DNA of 64,000 nt from Sphingopyxis panaciterrulae. GTDB taxonomy: Bacteria; Pseudomonadota; Alphaproteobacteria; Sphingomonadales; Sphingomonadaceae. Under the pieces are notes generated by a model, which searched no databases, had not been told where the DNA came from, and saw only the letters and a program-made list of their open reading frames with translations. Location of the stretch: positions 372,001-436,000 of the forward strand of contig NZ_JACIJH010000001.1 in assembly GCF_014199295.1 (NCBI RefSeq), read 5' to 3'. Made by a program: the position numbers and the translations under genes. This document shows, one piece after another, positions 24,065 to 31,754 of the stretch (position 1 is its first letter; each line of letters starts with the position of its first letter).

Positions 24065-25239
24065 TTCCGTCCTCCTCCAAACAATTGCCGTCCCGCCAGA
24101 TCGAGCATGATTTCCTCGCTGCCGCCGCCGATCGCGTTGACGCGGACCTCGCGGTAGATGCGCTCGACCTTGCTACCGGTGATATAGGACGCGCCGCCGA
24201 GGATTTGCGCTGCTTCGCGGGCCACCGATTCGAGCATTCGGGTCGCCTGCACCTTCAGCATCGCGAAATCGGCGGGGCGGGCCTTGTTTTCCCTGACCTG
24301 CCACGCGGCGAGGTCGACCCAGGCCTGGGTCGCCTCGATCTGGCGCTCCATGTCGGCGAGCTTGATGCGGATCGACTGGTGGCCGACCAGCGGCTTGCCG
24401 AAGGTTTCGCGTTGCCGCGCCCATTCGGCCGCCTCGGCCATCGCGACGCGGGCATAGGCGCAGCAGCCCATCGCCATGCCGAGCCGCTCGCTGTTGAAAT
24501 TGCGCATGATGCCGATGAAGCCGCCATTTTCGGGACCGATGAGGTTGGTGGCGGGCACGCGGACGTCGCCGAAGTGGATGGCGGCGGTGTCGCTGCAGCG
24601 CCAGCCCATCTTGTCGAGCCGCGTCCGCTCGACGCCGGGCGAGTCCATGTCGATCAGCAGCAACGAAATGCCGGCGGCGCCCGGCCCGCCGGTGCGCACC
24701 GCGCAGGTCAGCCAGTCGGCGCGCATGCCGCTGGTGATGAACATCTTGCCGCCGTTGACGACATAATGGTCGCCATCGCGTATCGCCGTGGTTTTCAGGT
24801 TCGCGACGTCGCTGCCGCCGCCCGCCTCGGTGATGCCGAGCGCGATGATCTTGTCGCCCGCGAGCACCGGCGGCGCGACGCGCTGTTTCAACTCCTCCGA
24901 ACCGAGCACGAGGATCGGCGGAAGGCCGATGCCGTGGGTCATCAACGACGCGCCGAGGCCACCCGCACCGACCGCGGCGAGTTCCTCGGTGACGACGAGA
25001 CTGTGGAAATTGTCGAAGCCCTCGCTGTGCCCGCCATATTCTTCGGGATAGCGCAGGCCGAGGATACCGGCTTCGGCGGCCTTCTTGTGCAGCTCGCGCG
25101 GCAATTCGCCTTCGACCTCCCAGCGGTCGATATGCGGTGCGATCTCGCGCGTGACGAAGCGTCGGATGCTTTGCGCGAGCGCTTCGTGAGTGTCGTCATA
25201 GTAGGGCGAACGGGCGCGCCAATCGTCGAAAGCGGTCAT
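24061..25239 (-). CDS. Acyl-CoA dehydrogenase
   Basis: A 392-residue flavoprotein of the acyl-CoA dehydrogenase family. Features include an N-terminal helical domain, the signature ITEAGGGSDVANLKTTA, the second signature QRETFGKPLVGHQSIRIKLADM, and the C-terminal NAIGGGSEEIMLDLAGRQLFGGG. The catalytic Glu of the common YEGT motif is replaced by Gly (IGGGS), as in subfamilies that place the base elsewhere, like isovaleryl-CoA dehydrogenase. It introduces a double bond into an acyl-CoA; the chain type is unknown. It is the first gene of a two-gene unit with the M20 hydrolase. Confidence 0.9.
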   Translation of the reverse strand: MTAFDDWRARSPYYDDTHEALAQSIRRFVTREIAPHIDRWEVEGELPRELHKKAAEAGILGLRYPEEYGGHSEGFDNFHSLVVTEELAAVGAGGLGASLMTHGIGLPPILVLGSEELKQRVAPPVLAGDKIIALGITEAGGGSDVANLKTTAIRDGDHYVVNGGKMFITSGMRADWLTCAVRTGGPGAAGISLLLIDMDSPGVERTRLDKMGWRCSDTAAIHFGDVRVPATNLIGPENGGFIGIMRNFNSERLGMAMGCCAYARVAMAEAAEWARQRETFGKPLVGHQSIRIKLADMERQIEATQAWVDLAAWQVRENKARPADFAMLKVQATRMLESVAREAAQILGGASYITGSKVERIYREVRVNAIGGGSEEIMLDLAGRQLFGGGRK

Positions 25240-25302
25240 GGCGCGATGCTGGGCCGGGTTGACGTCAACGTCAAGTTGGACTGCGCTGCAGGCGCCTGTG
25301 GA

Positions 25303-25366
25303 ATTTCACGCGAAGAGGCGAAGAGGCTGGACAAGGCCGCAATCTTCTTCGCGTCTTTGCGTGAAG
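25303..25366. repeat. Paired repeat, family D
   Basis: ATTTCACGCGAAGAGGCGAA and CTTCGCGTCTTTGCGTGAAG form imperfect inverted arms around a short spacer. The element is related to those at 5473-5654 and 22738-22859. It lies in the divergent gap between the acyl-CoA dehydrogenase and dipeptidase genes, so it shares space with two promoters. Confidence 0.65.
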
Positions 25367-25449
25367 TCATTAGAGTGCGACGTTGCGGCCGCGCGGATGG
25401 TTGAAATTTCGGGTCGATTTCCGCGTCACGGTCCTTAAGGTCGCGTTCC

Positions 25450-26733
25450 ATGACAAAGCCCTTCCTGCTCGCCGGCCTCGCCGCTCTCGCCCTCGTCTCC
25501 ATTCCCGCCGCCGCGCAGCAGTCGCCCGAGGCGGTGGCCGAAGCGGCGCTGACGCGCGCGCCGGTGTTCGACGGGCATAATGACGTGCCCTGGGCGCTGC
25601 GCGGACGGGTCGGCAACGTCATCAATGGCTTCGACTTCGTCGACACGACCGACACCGCCGAGCCCGACCGCGACCCGCCGCGCGGGGCGATGCACACCGA
25701 CATCCAGCGGTTGCGTAAGGGCCATGTCGGGGCGCAATTCTGGTCGGTCTACGTCCCCTCGAACGACGACGAGGACGAGGCCGTGCGGCAGACGATCGAG
25801 CAGATCGACGTCGCGAAGCGGCTGATCGCGCGCTATCCGAAGGACATGATGCTCGCGGCCAATTCGGCCGAGCTCGAAAAGGCGATGAAGGCGGGCAAGA
25901 TCGCTGGGATGCTCGGCATGGAAGGCGGGCAGTCGATCGGCTCGTCGCTTGCGGTGTTGCGCCAGATGTACGACCTCGGCGCGCGCTACATGACGCTGAC
26001 CCACGGTCGGAACACCCCCTGGGCCGATAGTGCGACCGACGCGCCCGAGCACGACGGGCTGACCGATTTCGGGCGGCAGGTGGTCGCCGAAATGAACCGC
26101 ATCGGGATGGTCGTCGACCTGAGCCATGTCAGCCCGGCGACGATGAAGGACGCGCTCGCGGCGGCGAAGGCGCCGGTGATGTTCAGCCATTCGGGCGCGC
26201 GTGGCGTCAACGACCATCCGCGCAACGTCCCCGACGACGTGCTGCCGCTGGTCAAGGCGAATGGCGGGGTGGTGATGGTGGTGCTCTATGCCGCCTTCCT
26301 CGATCCCGATTTGCGCGCGCACGACCTCGCGCGGACCGGAGAGAAGGCGCGGCTCGAGGCGCAATATCTCGGCAATCCCGACGGCGCCGCGGCGGCGCTG
26401 AAGGCGTGGGACGCGGCGCACCCCGCCCCGCAGACGCCGATCGCGGTCGCCGCCGACCATATCGACCATATCCGCGACGCGATCGGCATCGACCATATCG
26501 GCATCGGCGGCGATTATGACGGGATGGACGCGACCCCGGTCGGGATGGAGGATGTCACCGGCTATCCGGTGCTGTTCGTCGAACTGGCGCGGCGCGGCTA
26601 CGGCCAGGCCGATCTGGAAAAGATCGCGAGCGGCAATATGCTGCGCGTGCTGAAGGCGGTCGAAGCCTATGCGAAGGTGCACGCCGGCGACCCGCCGATC
26701 GAGACGCCGGTGGCCAAGAAGGCGGAGGATTGA
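25450..26733 (+). CDS. Membrane/renal-type dipeptidase (M19 family), exported
   Basis: A 427-residue M19 peptidase with signal peptide (MTKPFLLAGLAALALVSIPAAAQ). The zinc ligands appear in FDGHNDVPWALRG (about residue 40), GMEGGQSIGSSLAVLRQMYDLGARYMTLTHG, VVDLSHVSPATMKDAL, FSHSGARGVNDHPRNV and IGIGGDYDGMD. The family hydrolyses dipeptides with broad side-chain tolerance, including D-residues and some beta-lactams. It is a single gene. Location in the periplasm is inferred from the signal. Confidence 0.92.
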   Translation: MTKPFLLAGLAALALVSIPAAAQQSPEAVAEAALTRAPVFDGHNDVPWALRGRVGNVINGFDFVDTTDTAEPDRDPPRGAMHTDIQRLRKGHVGAQFWSVYVPSNDDEDEAVRQTIEQIDVAKRLIARYPKDMMLAANSAELEKAMKAGKIAGMLGMEGGQSIGSSLAVLRQMYDLGARYMTLTHGRNTPWADSATDAPEHDGLTDFGRQVVAEMNRIGMVVDLSHVSPATMKDALAAAKAPVMFSHSGARGVNDHPRNVPDDVLPLVKANGGVVMVVLYAAFLDPDLRAHDLARTGEKARLEAQYLGNPDGAAAALKAWDAAHPAPQTPIAVAADHIDHIRDAIGIDHIGIGGDYDGMDATPVGMEDVTGYPVLFVELARRGYGQADLEKIASGNMLRVLKAVEAYAKVHAGDPPIETPVAKKAED

Positions 26734-26910
26734 TTCCCATATCCCCATCCCTGCTGCACAAACGGGAATCCTTCAGCGCGGGGTGATCGCAAGCAGGGAT
26801 CGGGCCACTCACGATATTACCCCGTTCGCGCCAGATTGGCAGCAATTGCCGCGCTGACGCCCATCATCGCGCCTTTCCTCCGGGGCCCGGCTTCCCCTAT
26901 AGACAGGACC

Positions 26911-27414
26911 ATGCTCAACCGGACCCTGCGCCGTATCGCGGCCGTGCTGATCCTAGCCGCGGCCCCGTTGCTGCTGGCGGCGTCCGGCCCGGCGAAGATC
27001 GGCGAGCTCGCGCCCGGCTTTTCCTTCACGACGCTCGACAAGCGCAAGGTGCGGCTCGAGGATCTGAAGGGCAAGGTCGTGGTGATAAACCTGTGGGCAA
27101 CCTGGTGCGGGCCGTGCAAGGCGGAGATGCCGATGATGCACGCCTATTACCAGAAACATCATGCGCAGGGACTGGAGATGTTCGGGGTGACGAGCGAGGG
27201 GATCGAGGTCCGCTCATGGCTGAAGAAGCTTTCGGGGGTGCTCTCCTACCCGCTCGCGAACCAGGTTCTGCCCCGTTACCGGCCGATCGGCGGCGCGGTG
27301 CCCTCGACCTTCATCATCGATCGCAAGGGCGTGCTGCGCGTCGCGCGGGCGGGCGCCTTTTCGGAAACGGCCTTTCGCAAGACGGTCGATCCGCTGCTCG
27401 CCGAGGCGCCCTGA
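26911..27414 (+). CDS. TlpA/ResA-like thioredoxin family protein
   Basis: A 167-residue exported thiol-disulfide protein. An N-terminal membrane/signal segment (IAAVLILAAAPLLLAA) precedes the AhpC/TSA-like fold: IGELAPGFSFTTLDKRKVRLEDLKGK, then the active-site VVINLWATWCGPCKAEMP, and a cis-proline region GGAVPSTFIIDRKG. WCGPC makes it redox-active, with a probable reducing role in the periplasm, for example in cytochrome maturation. The start MLNRTLRRIA is chosen since the upstream frame has no signal-like sequence. It converges on the flavoprotein gene. Confidence 0.88.
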   Translation: MLNRTLRRIAAVLILAAAPLLLAASGPAKIGELAPGFSFTTLDKRKVRLEDLKGKVVVINLWATWCGPCKAEMPMMHAYYQKHHAQGLEMFGVTSEGIEVRSWLKKLSGVLSYPLANQVLPRYRPIGGAVPSTFIIDRKGVLRVARAGAFSETAFRKTVDPLLAEAP

Positions 27415-27421
27415 GCCCGCT

Positions 27422-28714
27422 TCAGCGCCCGATCGCGGCGAGCATCGCGTCGATGCTGGTGAATTTCTCGCGCGGCGCGCCTTCGATCGCTGCCTGGACC
27501 TCGGCCTCCTCGATACGGCGCCAGTCGCGGAAGGTCACCGGGGTGACGTCGCGGCTCGCGAGCATTGCGTCGAGACCGGGGCGCCCCGCCTTGCCCGCGC
27601 CGCGCCCGATATCCTCGAGCAGCATCTCGGCGATGCGCGCGCCGTCGGGCTTGTTGGTGCCGATCGTCCCCGTCGGCCCGCGCCGCGCCCAGCCGACGCA
27701 ATAGAGGCCGGGCAGGATTCGCCCCTCGTCGTTGGCGAAACGGCCGCGGCCGTGCTCATAGGGCACGCCGGGGATCGGCGGGGTCTGATAGCCGATGCAG
27801 CTTACGACCAGCCCGGCCTCGACCGCATAGGTTTCCCCCGTGCCGCGGCTGCGCAATTCGGCGTCGAGTTCGGTCTTCTCGACGATGACGCGCTGGACGT
27901 GGCCGTCCCCTTCGATCGCGACCGGCATGGCAAAGAAATCGAAGTCGATCGTCACCGGCTTGGCGACCGGATTGGCGGCAAAGCTTCGCAGGTGGGTGAC
28001 CGACTTGCGCATGCCGGGTTCGAGCATCGCGTCGTCGCCCTCGGGCGGCAGGTCGGCGGGGTCGACGCGCGGACCCGCGCGCTCGAGATGGCCGAGTTCG
28101 CCGAGCTCCTTGGGCGTCATCGCGATCTGGTGCGGCCCGCGGCGGCCGAGGATGTGGATATGCCGCACCCCGCTCGTCGCAAGCGCTTCGCGGGCGTGGG
28201 CGACGATGTCGCTGCCGGCGAATTCGGCCGGGGTCTTGGCGAGGATGCGCGCGACGTCGAGCGCGACATTGCCGTTGCCGATCACCGCGACGCCGGGCGC
28301 ACCCAGCGGCGGGCTCAGCGCGGCGAAATCGGGATGGCCGTTGTACCAGCCGACGAAGGCGGCGCTGCCGATCACGCCGGGCAGGCCGGCGCCGGGGATG
28401 TCGAGCGGGCGGTCGTGCGGGGCGCCGGTCGCGAGCACGACGGCGTCGTAGAGCGACACCAGTTCGTCGACGGTCACGTCGCTGCCGACCGAGACATGGC
28501 CAACAAAGCGGACATTGTCGGTCAGCGCGACGCCTTCGTAGCGGCGCGACACGGCCTTGATCGACTGATGATCGGGGGCGACGCCGGTGCGGATCAGGCC
28601 ATAGGGAACCGGCAGGCGGTCGATGACGTCGACCGCAATATCGTCGGCCTTCTGCAGCGCCTCGGCGGTATAATAGCCCGCCGGGCCCGACCCGACGATC
28701 GCGACGTGACGCAT
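27422..28714 (-). CDS. Ferredoxin/adrenodoxin-NADP+ reductase-like FAD protein
   Basis: A 430-residue two-dinucleotide-domain flavoprotein like adrenodoxin reductase and FprA. FAD motif VAIVGSGPAGYYTAEAL at the N-terminus, LPVPYGLIRTGVAPDHQ (about 37-53), NADP motif VIGNGNVALDVARIL (about 150), HILGRRGP and GWARRGPTGTIGTNKPDG are all typical. It passes electrons from NADPH to ferredoxins. The ATG has the strong site GGAGGTGA. A ferredoxin-dependent P450 lies at 60227 with no redox partners beside it, so this enzyme could serve it, though that is only a guess. It is divergent from tRNA-Gln. Confidence 0.9.
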   Translation of the reverse strand: MRHVAIVGSGPAGYYTAEALQKADDIAVDVIDRLPVPYGLIRTGVAPDHQSIKAVSRRYEGVALTDNVRFVGHVSVGSDVTVDELVSLYDAVVLATGAPHDRPLDIPGAGLPGVIGSAAFVGWYNGHPDFAALSPPLGAPGVAVIGNGNVALDVARILAKTPAEFAGSDIVAHAREALATSGVRHIHILGRRGPHQIAMTPKELGELGHLERAGPRVDPADLPPEGDDAMLEPGMRKSVTHLRSFAANPVAKPVTIDFDFFAMPVAIEGDGHVQRVIVEKTELDAELRSRGTGETYAVEAGLVVSCIGYQTPPIPGVPYEHGRGRFANDEGRILPGLYCVGWARRGPTGTIGTNKPDGARIAEMLLEDIGRGAGKAGRPGLDAMLASRDVTPVTFRDWRRIEEAEVQAAIEGAPREKFTSIDAMLAAIGR

Positions 28715-28831
28715 CAGTTCACCTCCATATCGGGCGCCTGCGCCGGAATCGCGGCCCCTTTGTCGTGACCATGATGCTAACGGCGAATTGCCCGAGGGCA
28801 AGCGGGCTGTTGCGGGGGCTGTCGGCGCAAT

Positions 28832-28852
28832 TGTGACGGATAAATCGTCACA
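28832..28852. promoter_or_regulatory. Perfect dyad between the reductase gene and tRNA-Gln
   Basis: TGTGACG and CGTCACA are separated by 7 bases, and a further GTCACA half follows at 28855-28860. The halves resemble CRP/FNR-type half-sites, but the spacing is longer than the CRP consensus. It lies 20 bases upstream of the tRNA -35 element. Confidence 0.45.
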
Positions 28853-28871
28853 CGGTCACAATCCTTCCCCC

Positions 28872-28900
28872 TTGACCCGCGCAAATCCGCGGCTTATTGG
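28872..28900 (+). promoter_or_regulatory. Promoter of tRNA-Gln
   Basis: TTGACC and TATTGG separated by 17 bases form a sigma-70-type promoter; the -10 element ends 10 bases before the first base of the tRNA. Confidence 0.7.
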
Positions 28901-28910
28901 CGCCCGCTCC

Positions 28911-28984
28911 TGCCCCGTCGTCTAATGGTAAGACTACGGATTCTGATTCCGTCTATCGAGGTTCGAATCCTCGCGGGGCATCCA
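28911..28984 (+). tRNA. tRNA-Gln (anticodon CTG), CCA encoded
   Basis: A complete 74-base tRNA: acceptor stem TGCCCCG / CGGGGCA, D-arm with AATGGTAAGA, anticodon stem ACGGA / TCCGT around the loop TTCTGAT (anticodon CTG, reading CAG), T-arm CGAGGTTCGAATCCTCG, and discriminator T with encoded CCA. It closely resembles other bacterial tRNA-Gln genes. It marks the boundary between the repeat-bearing core segment and the accessory region. Confidence 0.97.
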
Positions 28985-29299
28985 GTAACATCTGATACAT
29001 TGCTGAATGTATTGAGCTTTCCTTGGGGAAACCAGCATCCCCTCCTTCGTCTTGCTTTGCGAACGGCAGGAAAACGAAGCGGATTTTCGGGAAAGATATC
29101 CCCCATTGTCTTGAAGCAGCCGGGGACGATTCCGGGCGGTATCAATGCCGATGCAAAGCCATGGATCGGGAGAATTGTCCGGCCGCCAGCGACGGGCGAG
29201 CCAACCCGTCCTCGTTTCAACCCAGGCGGTGATCCGAAGGCGCGATAGCGCTCAATCCTCGCTATTATCGCAAGGGCGGGCGGGAGAGGTGGGCGCGCA
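28985..29299. other. Junction stretch without recognisable gene
   Basis: About 315 bases between tRNA-Gln and a MarR-like remnant. No intact gene, integrase piece or repeat of the tRNA 3' end is visible. The short inverted pair GCGATAGCGC / GCTATTATCGC near 29240-29270 is the only structure noted. It reads like scrambled junction sequence. Confidence 0.5.
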
Positions 29300-29383
29300 C
29301 CCGGTCGCGCGAGCGCGCGCATTGAAGTCGCGGCGATAAAGGCGGACGGTGTCGTCGAGAAGAAATCCGATCGACTCGGACAT
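29300..29383 (-). pseudogene. Truncated MarR-family regulator (N-terminal remnant)
   Basis: The minus strand starts with ATG at 29383 and reads MSESIGFLLDDTVRLYRRDF, then NARARATG, which is the typical first helix of MarR-family regulators (the usual form is GFLLHDVARLLRRRFDRRARALGL). After about 28 codons the similarity ends and the frame closes shortly after, in unrelated sequence leading to tRNA-Gln. Only the dimerisation helix is left, so no DNA-binding domain can be made. It begins 8 bases after the nitronate monooxygenase stop, as a second gene of that operon would. The cut lies 320-400 bases from tRNA-Gln and marks a deletion or insertion end. Confidence 0.6.
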
Positions 29384-29390
29384 CGCGTTT

Positions 29391-30434
29391 TCAGCGGTCG
29401 CCAGCGTCGGCCGAAACGCCAGGGGATATCTCTGCTTCGCGGTGAACGCCTTCGGAGGCGCCGAATGCCGGCAGGGCGCAGGCCGCGCGATATTCGCCGC
29501 GCAGCCGCTCGACGAGTTCGCCGACGCTCGGGATATCGTGGATCAGGTCGATGCCCTGGCCGGCCGACCAGAGATTCTTCCACGGTCGTACCCCTTCGGG
29601 CAGATGGTCGTGGCGCATGCCCTTGCCTTCCGGCACCGGCAGGTTCCGCGGGTCGAGCCCGACGCGTTCCATCGACCGCACGAGCCAGTTGGCGGGAACG
29701 CCCGCGACCTTGCCGGTGAACATCAGGTCGCTCGAATTGCTCTCGACCAGCATCGCATGATAGGCGGGATCGACCCGCGATTCCTGCGTCGCGATGAAGC
29801 GGGTGCCCATATAGGCGAGGTCGGCGCCCAATATCTCGGCGGCGCGAATGGCGGCGCCGGTCGAGATCGATCCGGCCATCATCAGCGTGCCGTCGAACAT
29901 CTCGCGAATCTTGGGCACCAGGACCAGATGGCCGATATTGCCCGAATGGCCGCCGCCGCCCGCGCCGACGCAGGTCATGCCGTCTACCCCCGCCTTCATC
30001 GCCTTTTCGGCGAAGCGCAGCGACACGACGTCGTGCCAGAGGAGGCCGCCCCAGTCGTGAACCTGCTTGGCCAGCTCGGTCGGGTCGCCCGTCGCGCTGA
30101 TGATGATCTCGACGCCATATCTCCCGCACAGGTCGAGGTTGGCGCGCAGCTCCTCCTCCTGCATCCGCGTCGCAAGATTGACCGCCAGCGGGCCGATGCG
30201 CGCGCCGGGATTTTCCGCTGCATGACGATCGAGCCGATCGCGAATCTGCTTCAGCCAGGCCTCGAACGTCCCGATGTCGCGGGCGTTCGCGCGCGGCAGC
30301 GCCCCGACGATGCCCGCGCGGCATGCCGCCTCGACGAGGTCGGGCCCCGACACGAGGAACATCGGCGCGCAGACCGCGGGCAGCAGCATGCGGTCGTGAA
30401 GGCGATCAGGCAGCGCCATCGCGTATCGCCCCAT
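29391..30434 (-). CDS. Nitronate monooxygenase (2-nitropropane dioxygenase-like)
   Basis: A 347-residue FMN-dependent TIM-barrel protein. The N-terminal CAPMFLVSGPDLVEAACRAG is the family entry motif; VGAGGGGHSGNIGHLVLVPK holds the His and FMN-loop region, and AGSISTGAAIRAAEILGADLAYMGTRFIATQES is the phosphate-binding part. Members oxidise propionate-3-nitronate or other nitronates; related enzymes in catabolic regions may act on other carbanion substrates. An alternative start MALPDRLHD lies five codons in and fits family alignments about as well. It is the first gene before the truncated MarR gene and is divergent from the Gfo/Idh gene. Confidence 0.88.
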   Translation of the reverse strand: MGRYAMALPDRLHDRMLLPAVCAPMFLVSGPDLVEAACRAGIVGALPRANARDIGTFEAWLKQIRDRLDRHAAENPGARIGPLAVNLATRMQEEELRANLDLCGRYGVEIIISATGDPTELAKQVHDWGGLLWHDVVSLRFAEKAMKAGVDGMTCVGAGGGGHSGNIGHLVLVPKIREMFDGTLMMAGSISTGAAIRAAEILGADLAYMGTRFIATQESRVDPAYHAMLVESNSSDLMFTGKVAGVPANWLVRSMERVGLDPRNLPVPEGKGMRHDHLPEGVRPWKNLWSAGQGIDLIHDIPSVGELVERLRGEYRAACALPAFGASEGVHREAEISPGVSADAGDR

Positions 30435-30490
30435 GCATTTTCGGCCGGCCTCGATTCATGCCCAATCCTCTTTCAAAACATATAAACTAT

Positions 30491-30502
30491 ACATATGATA
30501 AT
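30491..30502 (-). promoter_or_regulatory. AT-rich element (ATATGATAA), divergent NMO / Gfo-Idh promoter region
   Basis: Read toward the NMO gene the sequence is TTATCATATGTATAG, one base different in its core from TAATCATATA at 35639, 38478 and 57622. It lies about 58 bases before the NMO start and also covers the upstream region of the Gfo/Idh gene. Confidence 0.45.
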
Positions 30503-30576
30503 TGGCGTGCGCGGCCATCGGTTGTCAAGCTGGCAATCGCCAACCGGGCCAGGTGTGAACGGACGGGAGAGGAACT

Positions 30577-31734
30577 ATGCCGGATCGGCAACGACCGCTG
30601 CGAGTGGGTATGATCGGAGCCAATTGGGGAATCGTCGGCCATCTGCCCGCGTGGCGGAACCTGCCCGGCGTCGAGGTCGCGGCGATCTGCACCGCGCATG
30701 AGGAGACGGCGCGGGCCGCGGCGGACGCGCATGGCATCCCCCATGCCTATCACGACTATCGGCGCATGATCGACGAGGCGCCGGTCGACATCATCGACGT
30801 CGGCACGCGTCCGATGCTGCGCTATGACATGGTCATGCACGCGCTCGCCGCCGGCAAGCATGTGATCAACGCCAATCCCTTCGCGCCCGACATCGCCGGG
30901 GCGAAGGCGATGCGCGAGGCGCAGCAGGCGGCCGGCGTCGTCGGCATGATCGAGGCGCAGTTCCAGTGGCTGCCGCAATTCCGCCAGATGAAGGCGATGA
31001 TCGCGGACGGCGCGCTCGGCGACCTGATCGGGGTCGAACTGCGTTGCCACTTCCCGCTGATCCGTGACGGCGATGCGCTTTTCCCCTTCGTCACCCGGCC
31101 GGGCTATACGACCAACTACAACTGGCTCGGCATGGCGGGGGAGGGCGCGAGCGCGCTGCGCAATCTCGGCGGCCATTGTCTCCACGCGCTCCTCTATCTG
31201 TTCGGGGAGGTCGAGAGCGTGTCGGCGACGCTCGGTCGCGGGCTGCGCGAATGGCGTTTCGACGATGGCAGCCGTTTCACGCCCCAGACGGTCGATACCG
31301 CCTTTGCGACCCTGCGGTTCCGCGACGGCGGGACGGCGCAGATGAACATCGGCTGGAGCGTCGCGGGCGCACGCGGCTTCGCGATCGAGGCCTATGGCAC
31401 CAACGGCCGGTTGCGGATCGAGGCGCCCTCGGCCTTCCCCGACGCGGGCAATGCGGCGCTGTTCCATGCGCCGGCCGGTCCGCGCGAGGCGCTCGGCAAG
31501 CCAGAGGAGCCGGTAGAGCTGCCCGCGACGCTGGCGCAATTGCGCGGCGCCCCGATCGCCGCACCCGCGGACGCGCGCGTCGTCATCCCGATGACGCTGA
31601 TGCTCGACGAGATGGTGTCGGCGGTGCGCGAGGGGCGCGAATGCAGTCCCGGTTTCGCCCAGGCACTACAGGTGCAGGCGATCTGCGAAGCGGCGGAGGC
31701 ATCCGACCGGCAAGGGGAACGGATCAATCTCTAG
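30577..31734 (+). CDS. Gfo/Idh/MocA-family oxidoreductase with altered EKP motif
   Basis: A 385-residue NAD(P)-binding protein: Rossmann start RVGMIGANWGIVGHLPAWRN (residues 8-27), and a C-terminal Gfo/Idh alpha/beta domain with MIEAQFQWLPQFRQMKAMIADGALGDLI. The usual CEKP catalytic motif is NANP here (HVINANPFAPDIAGAKAM), so the conserved lysine is missing; the later His is kept in NLGGHCLHALLYLFGEVESV. The ATG follows GGGAGAGGAAC. It probably acts on a cyclic or hydroxylated substrate, but loss of the lysine makes a normal sugar dehydrogenase role doubtful. It stands alone on the plus strand, converging on the DUF1214 gene. Confidence 0.83.
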   Translation: MPDRQRPLRVGMIGANWGIVGHLPAWRNLPGVEVAAICTAHEETARAAADAHGIPHAYHDYRRMIDEAPVDIIDVGTRPMLRYDMVMHALAAGKHVINANPFAPDIAGAKAMREAQQAAGVVGMIEAQFQWLPQFRQMKAMIADGALGDLIGVELRCHFPLIRDGDALFPFVTRPGYTTNYNWLGMAGEGASALRNLGGHCLHALLYLFGEVESVSATLGRGLREWRFDDGSRFTPQTVDTAFATLRFRDGGTAQMNIGWSVAGARGFAIEAYGTNGRLRIEAPSAFPDAGNAALFHAPAGPREALGKPEEPVELPATLAQLRGAPIAAPADARVVIPMTLMLDEMVSAVREGRECSPGFAQALQVQAICEAAEASDRQGERINL

Positions 31735-31754
31735 CCGCCGTTCCCCGGCCGCCT

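Noticed and set aside
24061..25239. Acyl-CoA dehydrogenase called inactive because the YEGT Glu is missing
   Set aside because: The IGGGS form is common in active subfamilies with the catalytic base at another position.
28894..30324. Open frame through tRNA-Gln, the junction stretch and antisense/other-frame NMO sequence
   Set aside because: It includes the tRNA itself and has no protein features; NMO in another frame explains most of it.
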